Positions 24,401 through 36,041 of a stretch of 64,000 nt of DNA are shown in pieces; position 1 is the stretch's first letter; the number at the start of each line of letters is the position of its first letter. The notes beneath the pieces are model-generated. The model was not told the DNA's origin and did not search any database. It was given only the letters and a program-made list of their open reading frames with translations. Source of the stretch: Plectrocnemia conspersa (Eukaryota; Arthropoda; Insecta; Trichoptera; Polycentropodidae); assembly GCA_009617715.1 (NCBI GenBank), contig VTFK01000188.1:620001-684000 (forward strand), given 5' to 3'. The position numbers and the translations under genes were made by a program.

Positions 24401-25199
24401 TCCTGCAAGAGCTAAAAAAACAGATCTTTAAACGAACAATAATTTCCGAGGTGAAAAATTTCATGACCATATTTGCCAGTTGGACGGCGCTGCTCGTGCT
24501 TAAATAAATTTCCAACACCGTGTTAAATATAATCAAATGGCACCCCCATTCAACGTAAATGGGGTGCCCTCCTTCGAAGTCATCAGCGTCCCGGGCTACC
24601 GCCCTCGGGCCAGCCCTGATTAACGCAATTGTTAAGTCTCGAGATCTCTCTTCCATTGTTGGGCCTTACTTTCGATACAAGTTTGTATTTATTTTCATTT
24701 GTTCGAAATTGTTGAAACCCCCACAGTCTTTAAACTCTTGTTATAATGGGCGTTCAAATATTTTATTCAAGTCACGCACTCATCTGGTGCTAGTACTAAA
24801 ACACACGACCGGTTTTATGCACTTGATGGTACTATACAAATCTCTCTGTGCTTTCACTGGCGATTTATATTAGAATCGCTGGATTATTATTATACTAGAA
24901 ACTAGTTTTCACACATGAAAAGCAAAATGTGAACCAAATTTAGAACCAGAACCGAACGAAAATATTCATATCTGAGAGAGCGCTCGTTCATTGAATATTT
25001 TTATTGCCGCATAATAAAATATTCTCAGTTTTAGAAAACTTTTAATTGGAAATCGCTATCATCCTTGAGTTTTGTCACGTTTTTCCTCCGTTAATAAACA
25101 TATATGTTTTATATAATCTAGAACCTAATTAGTGTTATATATATTTTTTTTTCTGAACAGACACAAAACTCGCGTGCGTAGTTTGTTAATTGTTTCTCG
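24401..25199. other. Intronic block with a strong hairpin
   Basis: 24539-24568 folds as GGCACCCCCATT against AATGGGGTGCC with a 7-nt loop and one bulge. The adjoining 24570-24640 is GC-rich. Open frames on both strands are unrecognised. It may be a transposon remnant. Confidence 0.3.
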
Positions 25200-25680
25200 A
25201 ACGAGCCGCCGCATTCCTTCTTCTTCCAATTTCATTAGCTATCGATTTTTCGAGCTCGACTCCCCCGAGAGCGAGAGTTATACATAACGACCATCGACTA
25301 ATTTGATTAATGCGGATCGGCCGCGGTCTTGCGCCATCTGTTATTAACTCGATTATGATGTCCAGAATCCGGACGCGCTGTCATAAAGTATTAAAAATTA
25401 TCCCCAGCGCGCGCTGCATCGAAAATATAGATCCGCTCGTTTTGTGCCCGAAGGAGAGAGAGAAGAAGGGACGGGAACCGGAAATTGGCTGGTGAATTTC
25501 GGACGGAGGAAACGAGCCGAGGAGGTGGAAGCACACAGGCAGGGTCGATCAGGCACAAAGGGACGCGCGCATAAAAAAATCAGATAATTCGGAACGGCGT
25601 CGTGTATGGAATAAATCGATTCAGATGGCAAATATGCTGGATGAAGCAAAGTCGACAAGAATACAACGCACTACTAAAAC
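25200..25680. other. CpG-rich block without recognised gene
   Basis: GC- and CpG-rich, with purine-rich GAGAGAGAGAAGAAGG at about 25454. No coding similarity. Confidence 0.3.
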
Positions 25681-28399
25681 GTTTTCGACTACTTGACATT
25701 TTACATATTTTTCTCGAGAAATTTTAATTTTAAACTATACCGATATTATAGAAATATTCACATATAATTGTTTGCCTTGAATATTACATACCAATATAAA
25801 CTTGGGTACTAAAAATACCACATTTCTAGAGAACTTTGTATAAGTTTGTTTGATTTGTTTTGATAATTGATTAAAAATTTGAGCAGCTATGATGTACCGA
25901 ATTCTACATAAAATTATTAAGGGGTGTGAAAATATTTTCAGATCAATATTTCTGAATTATTATTCAAAACATTTAGTTTTACTGATCCACTTTTCTGTTA
26001 GCATGTTTAGTTTATGTTTCTGGTTAACAAAACTAAATTACATTTTAACCAGTTCAACGCCAAGCAAATTTCTATGAATTTCTATTTTCAGAATTATTAT
26101 GAAAGAGGTTTGAAATTTGTTTACTTTCCTTTTTATTAATTTTTGTGAAAAAAAAAAGCACAAAAAAATAACAAGTTTTAAAAACCACTGTCAGGGCTGC
26201 CACACACAAATATTATATGTAATTTATATTGTATGTGGTTTATATTATATGTTTTTGGTTGTTTTTTTAATATTTGTATGGGACGATAATTTTCGTTGTT
26301 TTAATCAAAATCTTTTATCAAAATGGCGGCTATTTCATATATTTAAAAAAAAATTTTCAAAAAAATTTAAAATATAGTAAATATGGCAATAATGAATTAT
26401 TATTCAAAACATTTTTTTTAAAAAAAAATTGTTTTTTTTTCCATTTTTTCTGTTAGCACGTTGTAGCTCAATTTATGAATGGTTAACAAAATCACATTCC
26501 AAATTATGTCTCTGTATTTTAACGAAAAAAAAAATTTTATTAATATCGTTCCGTAATAACATTTTTTTTATATACAGCTATGTATATATTTTTTGCGATC
26601 GTTTTTTTATATACTATGTATATATTTTTGTGAGGTAATTTAAATATGCTAAGACTATTTTTTGTATAATCTGCCATTGTCATGATTCAAATTTAAGCTT
26701 AATCTTTACATTTAAAATGTAGTTAAATTAATATTAATTTAATTGTATTTTTTTACTAAAAATGTTATGCAACTGAAATATTGCATTCGTTTAATTGTGT
26801 ACAATTTTTTTTTTTTACAAGTTTATTTGTAGACAGTGCATCTCTCCATTGTTGTAATTTTGTCATTTGTTCTAAATACAACTCTACTATGATATTGTAA
26901 ATTTGTTTTAAGCTTGTTTTTTTACAAATTTAGTTGCTCTTTGTCTTAAAATATATTTCTAGGAGTTTTAAAGATACAGCTAATAATATTTGGTTGTAAT
27001 ATGTATAATTAGCATATAATTAACGCTTAATTTTTGCCCTTGACAGTTAATGTATAATTAAAAGCTTCAAAAAACATGATGGAAATGATGTTGCCAGCTA
27101 AATTGACATAGAAATCTCTTTATTATGCCACTAGATGCGTTAAATAATTTACACTGGTTGTACATAGAATAGAATTTAAAATATATTTTGACTGAAGATT
27201 TTTATTTATTATATATAAGTTATGGCTTCATTGTTACATTTCCTGAATACATCTAGAACTTGAAAGTTTTCTTCTCAGTAGAATAATAATATAAAATAGT
27301 TTCAAGTCGCCGAAGCTCACCGCTCGAGATTTTTACTGCTTCATAAATCATTTACAGTGGAACCTCATTTACAGTGGCTTAATTATTTAGGGAAAGGTGC
27401 TCGTATTTCAAAGCATACTACAAAAATAATGGAAATTTTAGTAGATTCGTTTCAAAGCCAAAAAATATTAATATAAAAATGATTAATTCAAAAATTCTTA
27501 TACCACTGATGGCTCAATGAAATCTTTTTCTTTTCATAGAATCTTAACTATCTAATTAGCAAAAAATTGACATTACATTTTCATTGAATAGATTCATTGC
27601 TCGCACGGTGATTTTACACGCAATTTTGCATTGTTTTAAGATATCCTTAATCTTATTTGAAACGGGGGGGTTTTCAGCCCATTTTCCCCTTCCTCAGGCA
27701 AGATCTCTCTAGCATCATGCCGTTACTAGCGATGCAGATCTATACATTATTTGCGTTAACACAGTCAGTTCGAGAGCGATCCATATTATCATTATTCATA
27801 ATTGAGAAAGAGATTGCAAGTTTGGGTTTACTATTGTAGCTCTAAAGTACACGATACGGATATACGTTCGATATATTTATCATTGATGAATAATGATGAA
27901 ATGGAAAGCTCTAGAACTGACTGTGTTAACGCAAATAGAGTATGTGTTCTTTAACCGTCAGCACTCATGGCTACAGTTTTCTCCAAGCAGAACTGGTGGT
28001 TCTATTGGTAACCCCGTGCTTTATTGACGAATTTAAAATGATTTTTTTCAAAATATGTATATAAATTAGCAGTTAACAATGTCGAATCTTCTCTGCTTAA
28101 ACATTGATGTCACCAATAATGTTTCAGCGATTTTAACGAAATCGACACTGCACATATTGTTGATTGCTAATTTAATTTTCAGTCTTCTTTGTAATAGTTT
28201 TTAAATCTTCTGAATATCTGTAATTAGTACAATGGTTGTTTTTCTCAGTGATAGTTCCACATATTCATATTCTGTTACACTATAATCGTCATCATCGTAG
28301 TCAAGTTTCTTTCTTATTATACGTAATATGTACTTACAATTATACAAGTTTTCGGAAAAATTCTCGAGAAATTGTGTAATCACTCGTAAAATTCAAAAT
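25681..28399. other. Very AT- and T-rich intronic sequence
   Basis: Long T-runs and A-runs with many short meaningless open frames (26117-26638). No gene, RNA or transposon boundary recognised. Confidence 0.5.
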
Positions 28400-29540
28400 C
28401 AAAATTTTACTTTTCTCGAGCGAAACACAACTGGTGCAGTTGCAGTGTCGTGTGATACACACGTGGTCTGTATGCAGTGCACACGTGGTTTGTATGCAGC
28501 GAGCAGCTGTCGGCCGCTTGGCAACGGCAGCTCTCCGAGAATAGTCTGCGTGTTGCGTGTCATGTCGGACGATACGTCTTGTGTAAAATTATATTTCAGA
28601 GGACGGCTCGCTGTCAAATTTGCTAGCGGCGAATACGTTCGTAAAGTTTTGAATATTCATGTGTACGAATGTTCGCGAAAACATACAGGCGCACGTAACA
28701 GGTCAGGGTCGCTCCTAGATACTTTTTGTAAAGTCAAAATTCGAGAAACGATCCATTTCGTCCGTTCCCACGTTACGTAACTACCCAAGTCGTCTACGTT
28801 AGCATGAAAATGTCCAAAAAACAGATGCCCGTTTTATCGACTCCGCCCCGTCGAGTGTGTCATTCTCAAATCCATTCATTATGCAACGCTCGAACGACGC
28901 TCGTTCGTCATCCAGGTATATATAAAACGCTCCGTATGTCGGTTAACTTCAGAACCTTGAATCGTTTTGAACGATTGCGTGGCCATGCATTGTCGTGCCA
29001 TCGTAACGTGAAAAGCACGCGGTCTTGCAGTTTATATGCACTCGACGCGTGTAGTTCGGATCGAGTTGCGAAAGAATAAGAGACGAACCCGTCTCTAGAC
29101 TTTTTCGGACAGTTGACCGACATCGGCGCCGCCCTTTCGCAGTGGGTGGTAGCTTTTCCCTCCTCAGACACTGCTGCAATTAACAGTTTATACTTCGCAT
29201 CTCGTCGCCCCTCTCTTTTTCTGTCTCACCCCGGTTAAATTAATTTCCCTCCCGCGGAGGCGATTGATTCGCCGCGGATGCAGGAGGCGTCAGTCGTAGT
29301 CGGATTGTTTCTTTGTTTTGTTTTGACGCCGATCAATTTGTGCGCCCCGGGGGCGACCGAATTTTAAATCGGCCCGCACTTGCGCAACCAACCACTCACT
29401 GTGTGTTTCGTCGTCGCGTTTACGCCCCTAGGATCGATCGCGCGACGCGTAATCAAAACCGAGGCTTGGGAATAACGGACCTAAATTATTAGAGCCGAAG
29501 GTGTGTCGGAACTTTTCGACGAACGAAGGCAGGAAAAAGT
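28400..29540. other. CpG-rich block with tandem E-box repeat
   Basis: A 22-bp unit, ACACGTGGTYTGTATGCAG plus 3 nt, is duplicated in tandem at 28459-28502, placing CACGTG at 28460-28465 and 28482-28487. 29220-29520 is strongly GC-rich, with GCGCCCCGGGGGCG and CCGAATTTTAAATCGG (near 29341 and 29358) as adjacent near-palindromes. Open frames are unrecognised. Candidate regulatory region. Confidence 0.35.
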
Positions 29541-29707
29541 TTTTTTAATATTTTTGAACGCTGGACATCTCAGATCTAAGCGTTTAAAAATATTCTAAAA
29601 TTAACATCTAATTTATATGTCATATGTGTTCCAAGTTTAATTGAAATTGCTCCAGGGGTATCATAGTTATGCCTGATCATACAACACACGTCCATAATTT
29701 GTATGTA

Positions 29708-30925
29708 CAGTAAGTTCTCGACTTACGCGGTTAATTCGTTCCAGAAAAATTCGCGTAAGTCGAAAATCGCGTAAGTAGAGGAATACTCATCCGATATGTA
29801 TTAAATATTAATACATTCCCCCAATCATCCGAATGATACTTAAAAGAACTAAATGCCGTCTTCTTGTATGTATACTTTAGGTTAAAATGAAAATAAAAGC
29901 ATTATAAAAATTTATTCTATGTGTAAAATGTCTACATAGATTATAATCCTAACTTTTTTTACAAAATAAAATGAGTAACATAAAAATAATATTTATACAT
30001 ACATATTCATTAAAATATCATGTCATAATGTCTATACTATTCCATTTCAATATCTTTAGGTGTTGGATTTCTTTTATCTAATAAGAAACCGTACTTATCC
30101 AGTGAAGATTGTACACTAGATCTTTTTTCTCATAATAGATATTTTTATTACAGGAAATAGCGTCCTGAACTGCTTTATTGGCTTTCTCAAACCGATCAAT
30201 GTCGGGATCTTGTGCTTTTAAACCAGCCATTCCTTGGTCTATCAAATTGAGGCATTCTTTCATTTTTTGTACTCAAATTCTTTTCTTTCTTTGACTTCCT
30301 CCTCCGAATCACTGCCGTTGTTTCTATATTCTTCAAGTTCTATTAAATCTTCATTGTTTAATTCCACTCTATGACTTTCTAACAATTCAATGAAATCATT
30401 TTCATTTAGATTTAAATTTAATTGGTTTGTCATTTCAACAAGATCATTAATTATGTTATCTTCCTGCATGTGGTCTTCAACAACTTCAAAAAATTGAGGA
30501 GTAAGCTTCTTCCAAACGTTTTTCATGGTAGACTTTGCAATTTCATTCCAGGCAACACCAATATTTTTAACAGATTCATAAATATTGTGTTCTTTCAAAA
30601 ACTGTGTGAGTGATATACTGTTTTGCCCTTCAGTTACCTTTATGGAATTTCTAAAAGTAGTCCTTAAGTAATATTTTTTAAAGCTTTGTATTAGACCTTG
30701 ATCCATAGGTTGTATTATAGAGGTCGTATTTGGGGGCAAAAATGCTATTTTGATATGTTCGTGATCACATGGTGGATGTCCCGGTGCATTGTCAACCAGG
30801 AACAAAAATTTACGCGCAAATCTATATCAACATCGATATTATAACAAATTTTAAATTTTCGAAATTTTTAACCGCGTAACTACGAATCCGCGTAAGTAGA
30901 TACCGCGTAACTCGAGAACCCACTG
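29708..30925 (-). mobile_element. Internally deleted Tigger/pogo transposon with intact ends
   Basis: Terminal inverted repeats: CAGTAAGTTCTCGACTTACG at 29708 and, reverse-complemented from 30925, CAGTGGGTTCTCGAGTTACG. TA flanks both sides (29706-29707 and 30926-30927), the expected target duplication. At 1218 bp it is shorter than an autonomous Tigger, and the N-terminal DNA-binding half of the transposase is missing. Confidence 0.9.
30036..30805 (-). pseudogene. Tigger transposase C-terminal half (DDE domain), frameshifted
   Basis: The frame at 30805-30260 starts LVDNAPGHP (second catalytic Asp), then IAFLPPNTTSIIQPMDQGLI with the third Asp, and IGVAWNEIAKSTMKNVWKKL. An adjoining frame (30263-30078) gives ECLNLIDQGMAGL, the usual near-C-terminal segment. 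A further shift near 30125 is needed to read the typical SSVQSSLDK end, stopping near 30036. The first catalytic Asp and the CENP-B-like DNA-binding domain are absent, so it is not functional. Confidence 0.85.
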
Positions 30926-32059
30926 TACATGTATAGTATTCTATGTATATAATAATTTATAATCAGTATATGTCGCTGCAGCTGTGAACAGTTTTTAATA
31001 ATAACGCATTTTTACAAATTCGAATGCCCCTGCCGGAGCTACAAGTCTTATTAAATCATTTATAAAGCATTACATGAAAACATTAACTTTTGTTTCATTT
31101 AGCCGGTGAACGATTGCTTTATACTATAATCATTTACCTTGCATTATTATTATTCATAAATCTTATATTGTCAAACAAAGCTTTTGGAGAGTTAAAAAAT
31201 CTCTGTCCCTTTTCTCACTACCTGTTTTGAATGAATGCAAAATGCAGAAACAAATAGTGGTTCAAATCCGCTGAATGCGAATTTAGCTAAGTTAAACCAC
31301 TGAAAGAATTTGCAGCGGTTGTAAACCGTTTTAAAAAAATCGTAGAAACTAAATTTTTAAAATAAGAAAAATATGAGAATTTTTAAGAAGAAACGCTAGT
31401 TATGACAATTCTATTTTCTCTCTCGCACGTGAACAAAGAAATCCTACTAATACAAGTCGTTCCATTTATGACAATATATGTCTTATAAAGCCAACGAACA
31501 ATTAAAATTTACAGAAGAGTTAAAAGGATATACGTTAAAAAAAGCCATGTATTAACAATTTTTAATACAATAATAATACATATATTATTGTGAAGCTTCT
31601 CGCGCTCTTTGAAATGACATTGAGATGTGACTTCTAGAATTAATATCAGACATACGCTAAAAATGTAGATTTTATAAGTGTATATAAGGAATTTTTAACC
31701 AGATAAATTATGGTTTCTTTTTTAAACCGGTTGTCTTAAATTTGGATTTCATGATTTTTTTTTCAAGTTTATATGCACATACATTTTATCAAAACCTAAT
31801 GAAAGATACACATTTTGTTTATAAGAACACATTTTTGTCGTTTAACATACACAATTTTGAATATTTAACATTCACTAACCCTATATTTTGTATTCAAAGC
31901 ATTTCTTCTGCGGTCTTTTCTATATGTACCTTAAAATTTTTATTTAAAAAATATTTACATAACTACGATATATTCGTTTTCCATAAACGTACCAACCTTT
32001 TCAATTTTTTTTGAAACACGTTTTTTTCATGTTTATTTTGCGTGCCCTTTGGTGTGTAC
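30926..32059. other. AT-rich intronic sequence
   Basis: No gene seen. CACGTG at 31426-31431. A GGTTCAAATCC B-box-like string at 31259 lacks an upstream A box. Confidence 0.45.
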
Positions 32060-33070
32060 GCGTGCATTAATTAAAAGTTTTTCCTCCGCGCGGTAAACAC
32101 GATGAATATGTTCGTTATGAAAAGATTGATGGAAATGGCGTAGGCGCGTATTTCAGCGTTTGTATGGATTTTAGTACACCATATCGTGATTAATTCTCAG
32201 CTACACTCTCCACTTTTGTCATTTTTTCATATTCCGAGATAATCTATTTTGCTTTTTTTCTTCATTTCTCCTCCTCTCGGGGGCTCGAGCTGAATTAATC
32301 GTTTCAAATTTCCGCAGGCGATAAGCATATTAAAATCTACCGCTTAATGGGATTATTAAGATCTCGTTTTGTATGCGGCGCGCTTTTTGTGAGACTTCTG
32401 TTTCGTGGAAGGGGAGGGATCAAATTGGGCGCGATCGCATACAACACGTCCACAATTGAACGATGCTAAGTCTTGTTTTATACACCTAATCCTCGATTTG
32501 CGCGAATCGATTTACCCCCCCTTATTAAGGTTCGTCCCTTTTAAGGTTTCTTACTCGTTACTCAATTATCCGCCTAATCGATCTTCGTGCGACTGCAGTT
32601 AGTTAATTAAGTAACCGTGGCTCGAGCCGTAAAATAGATACCGCCACTCTATGCGGGCTTGAAGTTCGCTATCTGCCGGATCTTGATACTTTGTCCAGTG
32701 GATATCTTTTGAGAGCGCGCGCGGTTCCCCTTTCGGCGATAAAGCTGAACTTTGCGAGAAGTCCATATCGGGCGCCGACTTTGGCTTAATCGACTCGAGG
32801 GGGCTAATTATCGGATGACGTATTATTTATGCGCAGTTTTCTTCCTTTTTTTTGCGTTTCTTCTGCTCAAGATGCGCCGGATGGTTAACAATCCATCTTT
32901 CACCCTGGACGTCCGAGTCGGGGCGAGTCCATGCATTATTCATGGATACCGGGATAACGATCTGGCGATATTTTAAGGCAAACGAACGCTGGTGTTTCTC
33001 CTCTTTTTGCGTTTTCACTAGGAGAGCGTCGTCGGAAGAATCTCAATTAAAGCCAGCGCCGCCGCGTATT

Positions 33071-33096
33071 ATTGTCGCCGATGCTACGGCGACAAT
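33071..33096. repeat. Perfect 10-bp hairpin
   Basis: ATTGTCGCCG and CGGCGACAAT flank a 6-nt loop. Confidence 0.8.
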
Positions 33097-33850
33097 GGTC
33101 GACTTTCTGCGTTTCCTATATTTAGCCTCTCGTGAAAGGAGGGGTGTCGGCCGAGGGAGGCGTCGAAGCCTTTATAGAGCACGTGGCTCCTTCCTCCGCC
33201 AGCTATTTCCACAACTTTCCTCGGCAGATTGGTTCCTTTGTGCCCGCGCCCGTTCGCCACTTTTATCCGAACACCTCGCTTCCTATTTATCGACTGGTTT
33301 CGATTCGTTATTTATACCGCTCGAAACGCGGATTAACGTCGAAGCGGTATTTTGAAGGCTTGATTAATTTTGAATCCCGGATACATTTATTCGATTTTTT
33401 TATATGTTATAAATTGCCTGGATTGAACCTTTGATCGTAATATTTCAACGGAAAAAGAGAGTGTGTATGTGTAATAGATTAATAAAATGGAAAATTGCTA
33501 CATAGATTAGTTTGCTATACTCAAATGAATAGATTTCGCGTGTTTGACCGTTTGGTCTAATGGAAAATATTCGTCGGAAAAATGCGAAGAAGGAACATTG
33601 ATCCGACGTTTTTCCATGGCGTGACCGGACGCGCTCCGAATTCGCGGGCTACTACCGGCAGATTCTCGCGCCCTTCGCAAGAACAAAGAAAAGCCAGTCA
33701 GCAGCCGCGGTTAACCCGAAAGGAAGATTGATACCGTTTCAGCCGAGCGCCCGTTATCGGCGAGGTTCTCCTTTGTTATCCCTTCGGGCTCGCGGTGTCG
33801 TGTAGCAGCATTACGCACAGTAGATATTGAAATGCCCTCGCCGGAGCGGG

Positions 33851-33873
33851 CACGTGCGCGGCCCGACCACGTG
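33851..33873. promoter_or_regulatory. Paired canonical E-boxes
   Basis: CACGTG at 33851-33856 and 33868-33873, starts 17 bp apart, within the densest CpG-rich block of the presumed Mxd intron. Confidence 0.4.
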
Positions 33874-34604
33874 GCCCGCGGTGCCGGCCCCGTGGCGATC
33901 GATAGCGCAACTTCCACCCCTGCGCGCCCTCCTGCCGCCCTTCTTCCCGGGTCGCCCCCTGCTTTTGCCCCGAACACTTTGTTCCGCTCTCTTTGTGTCC
34001 GTCCGAACAGCGAGCGCCGCGAGATTTTTCTTTGTTTACGTGTTGGCGTCCTAGCCCGACTAGGCTAGGACGGGCCCTAGTTCCGCGGGGCTCCCCAGGC
34101 AGGGCCGCGCCCGCGCGAGCCTTTGTTCGCGGGGCTGCGCCATGGTGCGCTGTGACGCTTCGTTAACCTAGCTGAAATGTTAGCGTCGCCTTTCGTTCAT
34201 GACCTAATGAGTCGATATCGTGCGCGACCGAGGTATGATTCTAAATACGCTCGGAGCTTTCTAAGCTCGACTTTGATTGGCAATTAACGCAGAGGGTCGC
34301 ACCGCATTTTGACGGACGACTCTATCGATTCGGATTCGGGCCATGCATTGCGCCGATTCGTCATCTACTGACAAATATATGTATAATATAACACATATCG
34401 GACCGAGGACATGAACGGATTGTTCTGAAACTGACGAATACAGTGCATGCGAGAAAGGTTTGAAGTGGCGCAAACTCTCCTAGAATATTGTTATTTGTGA
34501 ATTACGCGATCATGAACACTAAATTGCTAGCAGCAACACTTGTTCATTCATACACGTAGAAGGGACTGATATCTATCGCGAAGGCAATGCTATATGTTTA
34601 TTAT

Positions 34605-35690
34605 TACTATTAAGACCCCTACTGGAGTACCTCAAGGATCCAATTTGGGTCCATTGTTGTTTTTATTGTTCATTAATGACATAGAAACAGCAATAGAGCA
34701 TTCAGATTTTTTATTATATGCAGATGACTTGAAAATTTACAAGAAAATGCATTCGATTTCTGATTCCCTCGACCTACAGGAGGATCTCAACTCTATATGG
34801 AAATGGGCTTGCTATAACCAATTGCCTTTCAGTGTAAAGAAATGTCACACAATTTCATTTTCAAGGTCGTTAACGCCGGCAAAATATTCATACCATCTAG
34901 GCGGATATTTTCTGGAAAGGTTTTCTTCAACTAAGGATTTAGGGTGACTTTCGAAGAACGTTGGAAATTTAGCCAGCACATTGCAGAGACTCATAGCAAA
35001 TCCTTAAAAATGCTCGGTTTTATTTTGAGAAATGCGCGTTACTTCAGGAATACTTTAGTATTGCGCACTCTTTATGATACTCTAGTCCGCAGCATACTAG
35101 AAACTAGCTCCATCATTTGGATTCCAGGCGTAATGAATCAATGTAATGAATTGAAGCTGGAAAAAGTACAACGTAAATTTCTTCGATATTTATACTTGAA
35201 GGAATACGGGTATTATCCGTTCTTGTTTCCCAGTGCTTTTATTTTGGGAGCCCTGGGATACGTTTCTTTGTCGACTCGCAGAAGTGTTTATGTAATTAAA
35301 CACTTCTGGAAATTGCTCAAAAGGGCATCGTAGACAATCCTTCAGTGCTCGAGCAGCTTCAAATGTGGGCTCCTGAAGGTGGATATAGTTCTCGGTCGCG
35401 TCCACTTTTCTTGCCTGTTAAGTGTAGAACTGGAGCACTTGCCAACTCTTCTCTGGCCAAGGCCATTTATCTGCTCAATTCTGTCCATAGTAATATTGAC
35501 ATTTTCTCTTGCACTTATGGAGTTTTGGTTCAATTCGTATGGGACAATGCACCTGTTGAGGTGATTCTGTTGTTTTGTCTTGTTTATATTTGTATGTATT
35601 ATGATGTATTAGTACTTTTGACTATCGTGACGCATTAGGTTTGCCTGTCAGGTCACGATGGTTATAATTTTAATAAATAAATAAAATAAA
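34605..35690 (+). mobile_element. 5'-truncated LINE, second copy of the 7190-8816 family
   Basis: A reverse-transcriptase frame starts near PTGVPQGSNLGPLLFLLFIN and contains FLLYADDLKIYK (34594-34947), then breaks at 34944 and continues in another frame (FEERWKFSQHI, LKMLGFILRN, YDTLVRSIL, KVQRKFLRYLY; 34944-35333). A C-terminal part in a third frame (35345-35560) includes SRPLFLPVK. The 3' end at 35624-35690 has an 8-10-bp inverted repeat (ATCGTGAC and GTCACGAT) and an (AATA)n-like tail. Better preserved than the other copy but inactive. Confidence 0.9.
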
Positions 35691-36041
35691 ACTACAAGCA
35701 AACATACCGAGTATGCTACTATATGTAAATATATTTCAGTCAAACTATGCATTGCCTAGTCAACGTATGCATTGCCTAACAGCCAATTACATTATACACG
35801 GGGCAATAAATACACTAGTCAATGGATACATTAACCATTCGGACGCAATTAAAATAAAGGGTTTGCCATCATCTAATCGCGCAGCAATCTAATTTTTTAC
35901 GGTCTTGCTAATTATAATCTGAAATAACCTTAAAATTATATTACTTATGTTTTAACTGTTCGGGTTTTTGTAATAATAAAATACGATTTATTATTAATCC
36001 TAAAATTTATATTGTTTTTTTTATTTCTTTATATAGTCATA
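35691..36041. other. AT-rich sequence with a 20-bp tandem duplication
   Basis: TATGCATTGCCTAGTCAACG at 35746-35765 is followed by TATGCATTGCCTAACAGCCA at 35766-35785. Nothing else seen. Confidence 0.5.

Larger units (their letters stand above)
32060..34500. other. Extended CpG-rich block, strongest at 33600-34160
   Basis: The longest GC-rich stretch of the window. Open frames on both strands (32852-33355 plus, 33711-33977 minus, 33832-34068 plus) overlap and have no recognised domain. 33600-34160 has island-like density of CpG and GC. It holds paired CACGTG at 33851-33856 and 33868-33873 (another at 33180-33185), a perfect hairpin at 33071-33096 and a hairpin GTCCTAGCC/GGCTAGGAC at 34048-34071. 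Candidate alternative promoter or enhancer. Confidence 0.4.

Noticed and set aside
31259..31269. GGTTCAAATCC, a tRNA B-box
   Set aside because: No A box at the right distance upstream and no cloverleaf pairing.
32852..33355. 167-codon plus-strand open frame
   Set aside because: Overlaps other frames in the longest GC-rich block and shows no domain; composition explains the lack of stops.
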